NCBI GenBank assembly: GCA_937877515.1
Contig: CALFIX010000018.1
Coordinates: 1 to 64,000 of the forward strand
Direction: 5' to 3'
DNA: 64,000 nucleotides
DNA from: an uncultured Treponema sp.
GTDB taxonomy: Bacteria > Spirochaetota > Spirochaetia > Treponematales > Treponemataceae
Shown here: one piece after another, positions 34,865 through 44,159 of the stretch
Numbering within the stretch: position 1 is the stretch's first letter
Layout of the letters: the number at the start of each line of letters is the position of its first letter
Translations under genes and position numbers: made by a program
The notes under the pieces: model-generated
What the model was told of the DNA's origin: nothing
The model's input: only the letters and a program-made list of their open reading frames with translations
The model's database searches: none

Positions 34865-34893
34865 ATTATAAAACGCTAAAATTATAATGTCGA
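34865..34893 (-). promoter_or_regulatory. Promoter of the OLD-family gene; leaderless start
   Basis: Minus strand TCGACA (34893-34888), 17 bp, TATAAT (34870-34865), then 7 bases to the ATG at 34857. Confidence 0.7.
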
Positions 34894-34899
34894 GAATCC

Positions 34900-34928
34900 T
34901 TGCTATTTACCATAAAATTCGCTATTCT
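34900..34928 (+). promoter_or_regulatory. prfA promoter; near-leaderless start
   Basis: TTGCTA (34900-34905), 17 bp, TATTCT (34923-34928), then 9 bases to the ATG at 34938. It lies back to back with the OLD-gene promoter. Confidence 0.65.
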
Positions 34929-34937
34929 AGCTGGACT

Positions 34938-36011
34938 ATGGACTTACTTAAGAAATTAGAAGAACTTTCAAAGCGCTTTGAAGAAGTAAACAATCTTGTA
35001 AATGACCCGGACCTTGTAAAAGACCAGAAAAAATACAAGGACACAATGAGAGAGCACGGTTACCTTTCAGATTTAATGGAACTTTACGCAGAATACAAAA
35101 AAGTGCTCACTGGCATAGAAGACGCAAAAAAGATGATTACCCAAGAAGACGATGCCGAAATGAAAGAAATGGCTCGTGAAGAACTTAGAGAGCTAGAAGA
35201 AAAACAGCCCCAGCTGGAAGAAACCATAAAACTGAAGCTTATTCCGCCTGACCCACTGGACGAAAAAAACATTATCTTAGAAATCCGTAGTGCAGCAGGT
35301 GGAGACGAAGCAAGTCTTTTTGTGCGCGATCTTTGGGAAATGTACACACATCTTGCAGAACGCAAAGGCTGGAAGACAGAAACAATGGAAGCTCAGGAAA
35401 CAGAAGTCGGTGGCTTTAACAAAATTGTTACTAGCATAAGCGGAAAATTTGTTTACGGAACACTTCGTTGGGAAAGTGGAGTTCATCGCGTACAGCGCGT
35501 TCCTCAGACAGAAAGCCAGGGACGCTTACAAACTTCTACAGCAACCGTTGCAGTTTTACCAGAAGCAGAAGAAGCTGATATAAAAATAAATCCAAATGAT
35601 GTTCGCGTAGATGTTATGAGGGCCGGCGGCCCAGGTGGACAGTGTGTTAACACAACAGATAGTGCAGTTCGCTTAACACATATTCCTACAGGCATTGTTG
35701 TTATCCAGCAAGATCAGAAAAGCCAGATTAAAAACAAAGAAAAAGCCTGGCAGGTTTTAAGAGCACGCCTCTTTGACTTTGAACAGAGTAAGCTTGACGC
35801 AGAACGCAGCAGTGCCCGCAAAAGCATGGTCGGTAACGGCGACAGAAGCGAAAAAATCCGAACTTACAATTACCCTCAGGACCGCATTACAGACCACCGA
35901 ATAAATTTAAGTGTTCACAATTTACCAGGCTTTATGATGGGCAACATGGACGAAATGTTAGACGCACTTAATGTGTACGCAAAGGAAGAAGCTTTTAAGG
36001 ATGAAGCTTAA
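34938..36011 (+). CDS. prfA: Peptide chain release factor 1
   Basis: A 357-residue RF1 that ends translation at UAA and UAG. The stop-codon recognition tripeptide is PQT in [10 protein letters not shown], a PxT motif typical of RF1. The peptidyl-tRNA hydrolysis motif is GGQ in [18 protein letters not shown], where Gln can be methylated by PrmC, encoded just downstream. The frame is open 17 codons further up, but the promoter lies there and [16 protein letters not shown] is the normal RF1 start. prmC follows beyond a GC-rich repeat. Confidence 0.96.
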   Translation: MDLLKKLEELSKRFEEVNNLVNDPDLVKDQKKYKDTMREHGYLSDLMELYAEYKKVLTGIEDAKKMITQEDDAEMKEMAREELRELEEKQPQLEETIKLKLIPPDPLDEKNIILEIRSAAGGDEASLFVRDLWEMYTHLAERKGWKTETMEAQETEVGGFNKIVTSISGKFVYGTLRWESGVHRVQRVPQTESQGRLQTSTATVAVLPEAEEADIKINPNDVRVDVMRAGGPGGQCVNTTDSAVRLTHIPTGIVVIQQDQKSQIKNKEKAWQVLRARLFDFEQSKLDAERSSARKSMVGNGDRSEKIRTYNYPQDRITDHRINLSVHNLPGFMMGNMDEMLDALNVYAKEEAFKDEA

Positions 36012-36018
36012 GCGTTAA

Positions 36019-36102
36019 ACGGGCTTTTCGTACTTCGCCTGTCCGGCTCATTGGAACTGCCTAAAGGCAGCTCCAACTAAAGGTACTACAATCCCGCATA
36101 GG
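36019..36102 (+). repeat. GC-rich interspersed element, copy 4 (between prfA and prmC)
   Basis: It begins ACGGGCTTTTCG and ends CAATCCCGCATAGGT, aligning end to end with the copy at 22613-22697. The central hairpin, TTGGAACTGCC (36051-36061) with GGCAGCTCCAA (36066-36076) and loop TAAA, keeps its shape while the stem sequence differs. The AGG of its 3' end is the only ribosome-site-like sequence in front of prmC. Confidence 0.7.
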
Positions 36103-36109
36103 TTTTTCT

Positions 36110-37045
36110 ATGACAATAAAAGATGCCCGTGCATACGGAACAAAGACTCTTTCCTCTGTACTAGGAATAAAAAGATCTTCCACACCATCTTTAGATGTCG
36201 ATGTACTTTTAGAATACATTTTAGAATGTGACAAAACATTTTTGCTTTTCCACAGCGACGCCCCTCTTTCAACCGAGCAAGAACTTTGGTTTAAAAATGC
36301 AATAGAAAAACGCACAACAGGTCTTCCTGTTGCATACATTACAGGTCAAAAAGAATTTTTTGGCTACACTTTTAAAGTTAATCAGTCTACACTCATTCCA
36401 AAACCAGACACAGAAATTTTAGTAGAAGAAACAGTAAAAGAAATAGAAAAACTTTCGCCCAAAACAGAAGCCAAAGCTCTTTTAGTATGCGACATGTGTA
36501 CGGGAAGCGGATGCGTAGGGCTAAGCATAGTAAAATACTGTGCAGAAGAATATATAACGCTCCCCCAGTTTTTACCCAACCTCACAATGTGCGACATAAG
36601 TTTTGAAGCACTAAACCTTGCCCGCGAAAATGCCAGAATCCTCCTTAGCCCATACAAAGCTGCAACATGGCGTTTTATTCAGACAAATCTTTTTGAAAAT
36701 GTAAGCGGCACTTTTGACATAATAGTTTCTAACCCCCCGTATGTACCTTTACAAGAAACTGTAAAACTTTTACAGGATGGAAGAAGCGAACCAGCCCTTG
36801 CACTTAACGGAGACATAGAAAACGACGGAAGCATTTCTTCTTCAAAAGATGGACTATGCCTTATGAGGCGCTTAATTCCACAGGCGTACGAACACTTAAA
36901 TGCAGGCGGAACACTTTTAGTAGAAAGCGGAGAATACAACGCAGACAAGACAGCAAACATTTTCTTAAATACAGGCTTTAAAGAAGTTCAAATTATAAAC
37001 GATTTAGAAGGTCAAAAAAGAATAACAAGGGGCACTAAGCTATAA
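36110..37045 (+). CDS. prmC: Release factor glutamine N5-methyltransferase PrmC
   Basis: A 311-residue SAM-dependent enzyme that methylates the GGQ glutamine of release factors. The N-terminal helical domain is followed by TGQKEFFGYTF, LIPKPDTEILVEE, the SAM site VCDMCTGSGCVGLSI and the catalytic VSNPPYVP. The methyltransferase domain ends with LLVESGEYNADK. It lies downstream of its substrate gene prfA, a common arrangement. The intervening 98 bp is a repeat element. Confidence 0.93.
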   Translation: MTIKDARAYGTKTLSSVLGIKRSSTPSLDVDVLLEYILECDKTFLLFHSDAPLSTEQELWFKNAIEKRTTGLPVAYITGQKEFFGYTFKVNQSTLIPKPDTEILVEETVKEIEKLSPKTEAKALLVCDMCTGSGCVGLSIVKYCAEEYITLPQFLPNLTMCDISFEALNLARENARILLSPYKAATWRFIQTNLFENVSGTFDIIVSNPPYVPLQETVKLLQDGRSEPALALNGDIENDGSISSSKDGLCLMRRLIPQAYEHLNAGGTLLVESGEYNADKTANIFLNTGFKEVQIINDLEGQKRITRGTKL

Positions 37046-37075
37046 AAGAAAAGTGCCCTCTAAAAAAGCTTAAAA

Positions 37076-37654
37076 CTACCAGATATATTTTAAGCCAGAA
37101 CTCGTAGAAAATCCAATCCCTGATAAGTCACCAGAAATACCAAATTTTACAGGAACACATACATGCTTTCCAAAAATTAAGTCAAAGCCAAAACCTAAAG
37201 CAGCTCCAAAGTTTGGAGCGTATGTGGGGTTATCGTAATAGGACTCTGTAATAACATTGTCGTAGTCGGTAACAGTTTCTCCAGAGCTATTTGTTGTTGT
37301 TCCATACACTGTTTGATGGTATGTCTGATTTATTGCTCCAAAGTGAACTAGCTGTCCCCACAAAAAAAGCCTTGTATTAAAAAAAGAAGCCGGACTGTGT
37401 TCATAAATTACATAATCCAATTCTACACCCACACTATAGTTAAGAGGCATTTCTTCGTAGCTTGGATTATAAATTACATAACCAAAGCCTTCTAGCCCAA
37501 GTTTTTCTGTAATGTAACGTTGGTAACAAAGACCACCTGCAGCAGCATAAGGGTAAGCCGTTACGGCTCCACCTACAGCATTTCTCCCCTCTTGTGCAAA
37601 AACTGCTGACACACATAAGAGAGTACAAGAAATTAGCATAAATATTTTTTTCAT
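37076..37654 (-). CDS. Outer-membrane beta-barrel-like exported protein
   Basis: A 192-residue protein with a signal peptide (MKKIFMLISCTLLCVSAVFA, cleaved before QEG). It then has alternating hydrophobic stretches rich in Gly, Tyr and Phe (AVGGAVTAYPYAAAGGLCYQ, LGLEGFGYVIYNPSY, NFGAALGFGFDLIFG) and ends in an aromatic residue (LKYIW). This is the pattern of a small outer-membrane barrel; no specific family is recognised. The frame begins 19 codons upstream, but GGAGG precedes the ATG at 37654. Confidence 0.65.
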   Translation of the reverse strand: MKKIFMLISCTLLCVSAVFAQEGRNAVGGAVTAYPYAAAGGLCYQRYITEKLGLEGFGYVIYNPSYEEMPLNYSVGVELDYVIYEHSPASFFNTRLFLWGQLVHFGAINQTYHQTVYGTTTNSSGETVTDYDNVITESYYDNPTYAPNFGAALGFGFDLIFGKHVCVPVKFGISGDLSGIGFSTSSGLKYIW

Positions 37655-37739
37655 AAAAGCCTCCTTTTTAACTTTTAAGATTATTTTACACATTTTACAA
37701 CAAAACAACAATACTAATTTAAGATTTTATTTTACAGAA

Positions 37740-39650
37740 CTATCTTTGTTTAGGAAAACGAGTTTTTTCTTTAGCTTTTTCCTTCGCCCTTTCTTTTATA
37801 GCCTGCTCTTTTTCAACATTTCTATCAAAAACATTTTGTTTAGAAAAAGCCCAACTAACTTCTACAGTTCTGTTTTCTATATTAGGTATACGCTGGAACG
37901 TTAAGCAGGTTGCAGCATGAACCATTATTCCCCTCTTATGACTTACATAACCCATAATAGGCTCACCGGGAACAGGCTTACAACACTGAGCTAAAGTTAC
38001 AAAAACATTGCTTTCTCCTTCTACCAAAACCTTACCTGTATAACTAACTTCTGCTTTTTTTGTTTTACGATGCTTTCCCTCTAAAGCTCTCTGCGATGCC
38101 ACTGCTTGAGAATGTAATGTATTTGCTTGAATTTCAGCTTCACGTTTTGCAAGAGCTTCTTTGTCTATAAAGGTAGGATCGTTTTCTGCAAGCCACGAAT
38201 GAATTTTCTGATGAGCCTTTCCAGTCTTTACAGCTTTAAGTTGATTTTGTGTTGGATGAGCTTGTGGATTTGTTAAAACCTCTACAATCTGAGTATTTTG
38301 CAAAGGAGCTGTTAGAGGAATAATTTTTCCGTCAGCTTTTGCACCTACAATTTTTTCGCCAATTGCAGAATGTATTGCATAGGCAAAATCAATTGCACAG
38401 GAACCTTGAGGAAGTTCTTTTACATCTCCTCGTGGAGTAAAAACGTAAATCCTATCGCCTAAAAGTTCATTTTTTAATTCTGCAAAAAAACTGTCATCTT
38501 CTAAGTGTTCATCCCGCAGCGAGCGCAACTGATTTATAATAGACAAATCCTCAGCCTTTACCATGTCGCGGTTAGTGCCTTTTTTATAAAGCCAGTGACT
38601 TGCAACACCATGCTCTGCAACATTATGCATTTCTTGAGTTCTAATTTGAATTTCTAACGGACGACCTTCACATAAAACTGTAGTGTGTAAACTCTGGTAA
38701 CCATTTGCCTTAGGCATTGCAATGTAATCTTTAAAGCGCCCATCCAAAGGCTTCCATAAACCGTGAACAATACCTATTAAAGTGTAGCACTCGTTTACAG
38801 TTGAACAGATTATTCTTAAAGCAAGAAGGTCATAAAGTTCTCCTGCTTCCTTGTTGCGTTTACGCATCTTCTGATAAATTGAATAAAAATGTTTTGCACG
38901 GCTAGAGATGGTAACAGAAACTCCAAGTTTTTCGGAAGATGAATATATTTTTTTTACAGCCCTGTCTAAATATTCTTCGCGTTCATCTTTTTTAGAAGCA
39001 ACAATACTTTTTATCTGCTGAAAAGCTTCCGGGTTAGAATATTTTAGACTCAAGTCTTCCATCTCGTTTTTTACGTCTTTCATACCAAGACGACCGGCTA
39101 AAGGAGCCCATATTTCTATTACTTCATGAGCAATAGCTCTCTGAGCTTCCGTACTGACAGCCTTTAAATTTCTCATACGGTCTAAGCGGTCAGCAAGCTT
39201 TACTAAAATAACGCGTATGTCATCTACCATTGCAAAAAGCATTTTTCTTATGGCATCTGATTGCTGCAAAGTATTGGAATTAAATTTTAATGCAGTAATT
39301 TTTGCAGTATCCGCACAAACTGCAGCAACAGCTTTTCCAAATTTTGCTTGTATTTCTTCTAATGCATCAGGTTGAACTTCTAAAATATTATGGAAAAAAC
39401 CGCATATTATTGCATCTGCATCTATATGACTGGAAGCAAGAATACAGGCTACGCGCATAGGGTGCAAATAATACGGAAGTCCACACTTACGGTTTAGAAA
39501 GCCCGTTTTTTGTATGAGTAAAGCCCAGGCTTCTCTTATGCGTTCTTGTTCTTCTGGAGAAAAATCATCACCAAAATTTTTAAAAAAAGTATTTATAAGA
39601 ACTTCTGGATTATGTTCTTTTGTATTTGTTTCAAAAGTTTCTGTCTTCAA
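37740..39650 (-). CDS. rel: RelA/SpoT-family (p)ppGpp synthetase with altered hydrolase site
   Basis: A 636-residue alarmone enzyme: N-terminal HD domain, synthetase domain (RAKHFYSIYQKMRKR, GRFKDYIAMPKANGYQSLHT), TGS domain (VFTPRGDVKELPQGSCAIDFAYAIH) and a shortened C-terminal region with VTLAQCCKPVPGEPI. The synthetase has the RxKD loop of bifunctional enzymes. In the hydrolase the HD pair is His87-Asn88 and the following ED is Glu91-Val92; the metal ligands His63 and the Asp of VKLADRLDR remain. Hydrolysis is therefore doubtful. The start is TTG with GGAGGT upstream. Confidence 0.9.
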   Translation of the reverse strand: MKTETFETNTKEHNPEVLINTFFKNFGDDFSPEEQERIREAWALLIQKTGFLNRKCGLPYYLHPMRVACILASSHIDADAIICGFFHNILEVQPDALEEIQAKFGKAVAAVCADTAKITALKFNSNTLQQSDAIRKMLFAMVDDIRVILVKLADRLDRMRNLKAVSTEAQRAIAHEVIEIWAPLAGRLGMKDVKNEMEDLSLKYSNPEAFQQIKSIVASKKDEREEYLDRAVKKIYSSSEKLGVSVTISSRAKHFYSIYQKMRKRNKEAGELYDLLALRIICSTVNECYTLIGIVHGLWKPLDGRFKDYIAMPKANGYQSLHTTVLCEGRPLEIQIRTQEMHNVAEHGVASHWLYKKGTNRDMVKAEDLSIINQLRSLRDEHLEDDSFFAELKNELLGDRIYVFTPRGDVKELPQGSCAIDFAYAIHSAIGEKIVGAKADGKIIPLTAPLQNTQIVEVLTNPQAHPTQNQLKAVKTGKAHQKIHSWLAENDPTFIDKEALAKREAEIQANTLHSQAVASQRALEGKHRKTKKAEVSYTGKVLVEGESNVFVTLAQCCKPVPGEPIMGYVSHKRGIMVHAATCLTFQRIPNIENRTVEVSWAFSKQNVFDRNVEKEQAIKERAKEKAKEKTRFPKQR

Positions 39651-39675
39651 GTCCCACCTCCCAAGACAAACTCTT

Positions 39676-41163
39676 TTATCTTTCTACAATATGCTCTCCA
39701 GGAACAAACTCTTTATTTCGTACCCTAAGCAAAGTGCCATCGTCTAAAGTCAGTTTAGTATAAAGCACACAAGGATGTCCATTACAGCACCAACGATAAA
39801 CTTCACCTGTCATCGGATTTATAAGACAGTAATCTTCATGTAAAAGTTTTTCATGTGCTATATCTGGAGTTACATACTCTAGCTCTATATCCTGGTCCAG
39901 CATATTTAACGGCTCTATGTTATACATTTTCCAGCCTTCATGCTTTACAGCACATGGCAAATTTGAATCTGGGTGTTCTTTTGCACTTTTTAAGAAAGCT
40001 TCCTTTGCTTTAGGAACCATATTATTAAATTTTTCTTCGCGAGCTTTTTTTAACCTCGCAGCCTTCTTAAATACATCATCTTCTTCTTGAGCATTTAACT
40101 CTCGCCCAAGCTCTGCAACAAGCTCCCATTCGCTGTCGCTTGCTCCGCTAACGGTTTTGTCAGCCTCTGTTCTGCTGTAATAAAATGCTGTTGTAAAAGG
40201 TCTATGGCTTACGTTATAAAGTTCATCAATAAAAGGCTTTGCATCTTCTGCACTTAACTTACCATCTAAAGCATCTAAAGCTTTTCTGTACGCACGAGTA
40301 ATAAGAGCAACGTAATAAATACTTTTCATGCGGCCTTCAATCTTTAAGGAATCTACTCCGGCTTTTTTAAGGTCATCCAAGTGGTCAATCATGCAAAGAT
40401 CCTTAGAAGAAAAAACTGCCGTAAAATTGTCCCCCTCATAAACAGGAAAATATTCATCAGATCTTTTATGCTCTCTTAAAACCATCGCACCACTTTGAGC
40501 CAGGGCTTTACCTGAATCAAGAGATTCATCCAGTGGGGGGAGCATATTTTTATCAACTAAAACATCATAGTCCCAGCGACATGTATGAGAGCAAAATCCT
40601 TCCTGGGCACTGCGCCCATTTACATAAGCACTCATTAAACAGCGCCCCGCATAAGCTATACACATAGCTCCATGCACAAAACATTCTATTTCCATATCTG
40701 GTATGGCATCTTTTATTTCTGCAATTTCTTTTAAAGACGCTTCCCGTCCCATAACAACACGGCTAAAACCTAGAGACTTATACATTTTAACAGCTTCTCT
40801 ATTCATACAGCTAGCCTGAGTAGAAAGGTGTAAAGCTGCATTAGGAAACTCTTTTTGTAAAATTGGAACAATGCCTAAATCTTGCACAATAAAAGCATCT
40901 ATTGGGTACTCTTTAAAATACGGAATATTTTGTATAAGTCTATCTATTTCGCCATTGTGAAAGCTTATATTTAATGCACAATGCAATTTGCGATTTGGAA
41001 AAGCATTCTTAAGCTGAACAACTTTTTCATACTCATTCTGATAAAAATTATCTGCTTTAACACGTAAAGAAAAATTTTTTAATCCTATGTAAGCAGCATC
41101 TGCCCCATAAGTATAACAATAGCGAAGTTTTTCTACATTACCAGCAGGAGAAAGCAATTCCAT
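39676..41163 (-). CDS. Peptidase U32-family protein (TrhP/YegQ-like)
   Basis: A 495-residue protein: MELLSPAGNVEKLRYCYTYGADAAYIG is the standard U32 start, and the family block ECFVHGAMCIAYAGRCLMS leads to HTCRWDY and LKIEGRMKS. Members such as TrhP help hydroxylate uridine 34 of tRNA; conserved cysteines may hold a cofactor. A protease role is an old name without strong support. It follows the esterase gene by 6 bp. A C-terminal extension after the core (residues about 340-495) is present as in other long members. Confidence 0.85.
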   Translation of the reverse strand: MELLSPAGNVEKLRYCYTYGADAAYIGLKNFSLRVKADNFYQNEYEKVVQLKNAFPNRKLHCALNISFHNGEIDRLIQNIPYFKEYPIDAFIVQDLGIVPILQKEFPNAALHLSTQASCMNREAVKMYKSLGFSRVVMGREASLKEIAEIKDAIPDMEIECFVHGAMCIAYAGRCLMSAYVNGRSAQEGFCSHTCRWDYDVLVDKNMLPPLDESLDSGKALAQSGAMVLREHKRSDEYFPVYEGDNFTAVFSSKDLCMIDHLDDLKKAGVDSLKIEGRMKSIYYVALITRAYRKALDALDGKLSAEDAKPFIDELYNVSHRPFTTAFYYSRTEADKTVSGASDSEWELVAELGRELNAQEEDDVFKKAARLKKAREEKFNNMVPKAKEAFLKSAKEHPDSNLPCAVKHEGWKMYNIEPLNMLDQDIELEYVTPDIAHEKLLHEDYCLINPMTGEVYRWCCNGHPCVLYTKLTLDDGTLLRVRNKEFVPGEHIVER

Positions 41164-41169
41164 AACAAA

Positions 41170-42171
41170 CTACCCCTGAAAAATATTGTTTATGTCCATT
41201 ATTTTTTTTCGTTCCTCTCTTTCGTCTTCAGAAATACCATTCCTTCGGCAAATATACTTACCAAGTCTTTCTATAGCAAGGTGCGACTCAGAAAGGTATT
41301 CATCTGCAAACTGAAACATGCTCATCATGTTTTCACATTCATCTATAACACACTCTATTCCGCAAGCTGTAAGCCTGGTTTTTAAAAGTTCACTCTGAGC
41401 TTTAAAAAATTCTTTTTCTCCGATCTGAATATAAACGGATGGGAAATTTATAAAATTCTCAGCTTCAGCTTTTAAAGGCGAAACCAAACTGTTACTTACA
41501 TTTGAATAATAAGTGTATAGTTCTACCGCTCTATGAACATTTTCCCAACTTAGAATTTCATCTTTAAACTTTTTACTTTGTGCAATTGGGTTTTCATCTG
41601 TTAAATCTAACCATGGACTTAATAAAACCACATCCCTGACACTCTTTCTATATTTTTCATCTAACTTAAAGACTAAAGCCATAGCAAGACTTGCACCACT
41701 AGAATCTGATGCAATAACAATTTCTACATTGCCGGAATTTTCACCTTCCTTTTTAGAAAGGCGTAAGTTAACTTCTTCTTCTGCATAAATCATTCTAAAA
41801 ACTGCATTTACATCATCTAGTCCTGCAGGGAAAGGATGACTTGGAGGAAGCCTAAACTCTGGAACAACAACACGACAAGAAGATGCATTAGCAAGCTGAG
41901 CACAAAAAGGTCTCCAACTTTCGCGACTTCCTGCAGCAAAAGAACCTCCGTGTATATATAAAACAATTCTACTAGAAGTATATACTTCAGGAACTAGAAC
42001 ATCACACTTAACTCCACCATATTCCCTAGGATTATTTTCTACCCTACAAGGAATAAAGCTAGAAGCAAAAGTTTCTTCAATTTTTTGCCTAAAAGATTCA
42101 ACCTCTTGCTTTGGAGAGATTACGAGATTTTTTAATTTTTTTATTGCAGCTTTGCGATCTTGTGTCATCAT
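41170..42171 (-). CDS. Alpha/beta hydrolase, hormone-sensitive lipase type
   Basis: A 333-residue esterase-like protein with the oxyanion-hole motif YIHGGSF, the nucleophile SDSSGAS (a variant of GDSAG), and a later LSPWLDLTDENP. The C-terminal Asp-His part looks weakened, since no clean HxF motif follows YIQIGEKEF. The frame continues to 42291, but that part overlaps the divergent metA gene. An extended -10 (TGCTATACT) ends 8 bases before the ATG at 42171, which I take as the start; 42189 would overlap that box. Confidence 0.72.
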   Translation of the reverse strand: MMTQDRKAAIKKLKNLVISPKQEVESFRQKIEETFASSFIPCRVENNPREYGGVKCDVLVPEVYTSSRIVLYIHGGSFAAGSRESWRPFCAQLANASSCRVVVPEFRLPPSHPFPAGLDDVNAVFRMIYAEEEVNLRLSKKEGENSGNVEIVIASDSSGASLAMALVFKLDEKYRKSVRDVVLLSPWLDLTDENPIAQSKKFKDEILSWENVHRAVELYTYYSNVSNSLVSPLKAEAENFINFPSVYIQIGEKEFFKAQSELLKTRLTACGIECVIDECENMMSMFQFADEYLSESHLAIERLGKYICRRNGISEDEREERKKIMDINNIFQG

Positions 42172-42179
42172 TTTATGTG

Positions 42180-42212
42180 AGTATAGCATATCAAAAGCCT
42201 TTGTGCTATAAT
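42180..42212. promoter_or_regulatory. Back-to-back extended -10 promoters for the esterase and metA
   Basis: Plus strand: TGCTATAAT with TATAAT at 42207-42212, 6 bases before the metA ATG. Minus strand: TGCTATACT with TATACT at 42185-42180, 8 bases before the esterase ATG. Both have the TGn extension and weak -35 boxes, and both transcripts should be leaderless. Confidence 0.65.
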
Positions 42213-42218
42213 CTCGCC

Positions 42219-43133
42219 ATGCCAATAAAGATAGATGAAAATCTTCCAGCACGTACAACTCTGGAAAAAGAAAATATATTCGTAATGACAAGCGAAAGGG
42301 CTGCGACTCAGGATATTCGTCCGCTGGAAATTGCGATTGTAAACCTTATGCCTACAAAAGAAGACACAGAACTTCAACTTTTTAGACTTCTTTCAAATAC
42401 ACCACTACAAATAAATATTTCTCTTGTCCAGATGGAAGGACATATTTCTACACATACAAACGCTTCTCATCTGGAACGCTTTTACATTTCTTCTAATGAA
42501 GTGCTTAACAAAAAATTTGATGGCATGATTATAACAGGAGCTCCTGTAGAACAATTAAATTTTGAACAAGTGGACTATTGGGAAAAACTTTGTAACATAA
42601 TGGATTACGCAAAGAAAAACGTTTTCTGTACTCTTTATATTTGCTGGGGAGCAATGGCAGGACTTTACCACCTTTACGGAATTGATAAATACCTTATGAA
42701 AGAAAAATTTTCAGGTATCTACTATTCAAAACTGCTTACCCCAAAAGAACCCTTAGTCCGTGGGTTTGACGACTATTTTCCAGTTCCTACTTCCAGATAC
42801 ACATTAATAAAAACAGAAGATGTCTTAAAAAACTCAAATTTGGAGCTTCTTGCAGAAAGCGAAGAAACAGGTTTAACAATTGCAAAATCTAAAGACAATC
42901 GCTCCATATTTATGACAGGGCATCTGGAATATGACAATGACACTCTTGCAAAAGAATATGAACGCGATGTAAAAAAAGGACTTTCTCCAAATCTTCCTAA
43001 AAATTATTTTACAGACAACGACCCTACAAAAACAATTCATTCAAAATGGAGAAGTACCGCCCACCTCTTTTACTCTAACTGGTTAAACTACTACGTGTAC
43101 CAGGCAACTCCTTACAGATTAGGCGACATATAA
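42219..43133 (+). CDS. metA: Homoserine O-acyltransferase MetA
   Basis: A 304-residue class I glutamine-amidotransferase-like enzyme that acylates homoserine at the first step of methionine synthesis. MPIKIDENLPA, RPLEIAIVNLMPTK, TGAPVEQLNFEQVDYW, YICWGAMAGLYHLYGI (catalytic Cys) and the MTGHLEYD (His) block are conserved. At the acyl-donor position, which separates acetyl- from succinyltransferases, I cannot decide by eye. The frame opens 36 codons earlier, inside the esterase gene; the promoter at 42207-42212 sets the start at 42219. Confidence 0.93.
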   Translation: MPIKIDENLPARTTLEKENIFVMTSERAATQDIRPLEIAIVNLMPTKEDTELQLFRLLSNTPLQINISLVQMEGHISTHTNASHLERFYISSNEVLNKKFDGMIITGAPVEQLNFEQVDYWEKLCNIMDYAKKNVFCTLYICWGAMAGLYHLYGIDKYLMKEKFSGIYYSKLLTPKEPLVRGFDDYFPVPTSRYTLIKTEDVLKNSNLELLAESEETGLTIAKSKDNRSIFMTGHLEYDNDTLAKEYERDVKKGLSPNLPKNYFTDNDPTKTIHSKWRSTAHLFYSNWLNYYVYQATPYRLGDI

Positions 43134-43135
43134 TT

Positions 43136-44128
43136 TTATTTTTCGCAGTGAATAAAGGTAAGCTCATGCTTGTTATAGTTTAAGTGCACTATGCGACTAT
43201 TTGGAATGGATGCAAACTCTTTTACCGTTTCCCAATTAATTTCACCTTGCATCTTAATTGTACAAATCATATTTTTTGTTAAGCCACTGGAAAGCCATTT
43301 TTTTACCCACTCAAGAAGCCTCTCTGGGTAACATATTACATCAGAAAAAACCCAATCAACTTTACCAATATCTTCCGGCTTTAGGGTAAACGCATCGTGC
43401 GCCATAAATTTTACAAGAGGGTTTTCCATAAGAGAAGAAGCTAAAGGCGCTCTGTCTACTGCAAAAACTTCTGCACCTAGTCCTACTAAAACCCATGTCC
43501 ACCCGCCAGGGCATGCTCCAGCTTCAAAGCATTTTTGTCCGCTATAAGGTAAGTCAACACCAAAATAATGGTGGGCCAAAACCAAAGCTTCCTGAACTTT
43601 TAAATACGCTCTACTTGGAGGGTTTACATGGTCTTCGTTCCAGACAACAGTTCCCGCAGGAAGACAACTTGTCGTAGAAGCTGAAGCCAAAATTGTATGT
43701 TCATCCAGCAAAGTATAAAGCCCTATTGGAGAATGAGGAATTTCAAAAGGAAAATTACGATTTTTTAAGTTTACGTAGGGGAGCTTTTCCTGAATAAGTG
43801 AAGAACGCCTAAAGCTTTTAAAATTATAAGGAGCCCACGAACGCTGAATACTTCTTAAAGCTTGAGCAGCATCTGTAATAGAATCAAAGGTTATTAAAAG
43901 AGGTTCTAAAAGAACAGTTCTTGCCCAATAAGGATATTCAGTAAAAGTCCAGTTAGAAAGAAAAAGTAAGTCCCCATACCATGCATCGTTTAAAAAGTTA
44001 ATTGAAGGGTCTAAAGATAAATTGGGTTCATAAGAAAATCTAGTTTTTAACTCAGAAATTAAAAGACCCTGCATTTCTGGAAAAGCTAAAAAAGAAACAC
44101 CTTTAATTTTTTCTATATTAAAAGACAT
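43136..44128 (-). CDS. RlmM-like 23S rRNA 2'-O-methyltransferase
   Basis: A 330-residue protein with a THUMP-like N-terminal part and a C-terminal FtsJ/RrmJ-type methyltransferase: FEAGACPGGWTWVLVGLGAEVFAVDRAPL is the SAM site with Asp, VFSDVICYP carries the catalytic Asp, and TIKMQGEINW the Lys. The closest known function is RlmM, which methylates C2498 of 23S rRNA. It converges tightly on metA (2 bp between stops). A MITE-like element lies 31 bp upstream of its start and may supply or alter promoter sequence. Confidence 0.8.
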   Translation of the reverse strand: MSFNIEKIKGVSFLAFPEMQGLLISELKTRFSYEPNLSLDPSINFLNDAWYGDLLFLSNWTFTEYPYWARTVLLEPLLITFDSITDAAQALRSIQRSWAPYNFKSFRRSSLIQEKLPYVNLKNRNFPFEIPHSPIGLYTLLDEHTILASASTTSCLPAGTVVWNEDHVNPPSRAYLKVQEALVLAHHYFGVDLPYSGQKCFEAGACPGGWTWVLVGLGAEVFAVDRAPLASSLMENPLVKFMAHDAFTLKPEDIGKVDWVFSDVICYPERLLEWVKKWLSSGLTKNMICTIKMQGEINWETVKEFASIPNSRIVHLNYNKHELTFIHCEK

Positions 44129-44159
44129 ATTTTATTTACCGCAAAATATAAAAGCTAAA

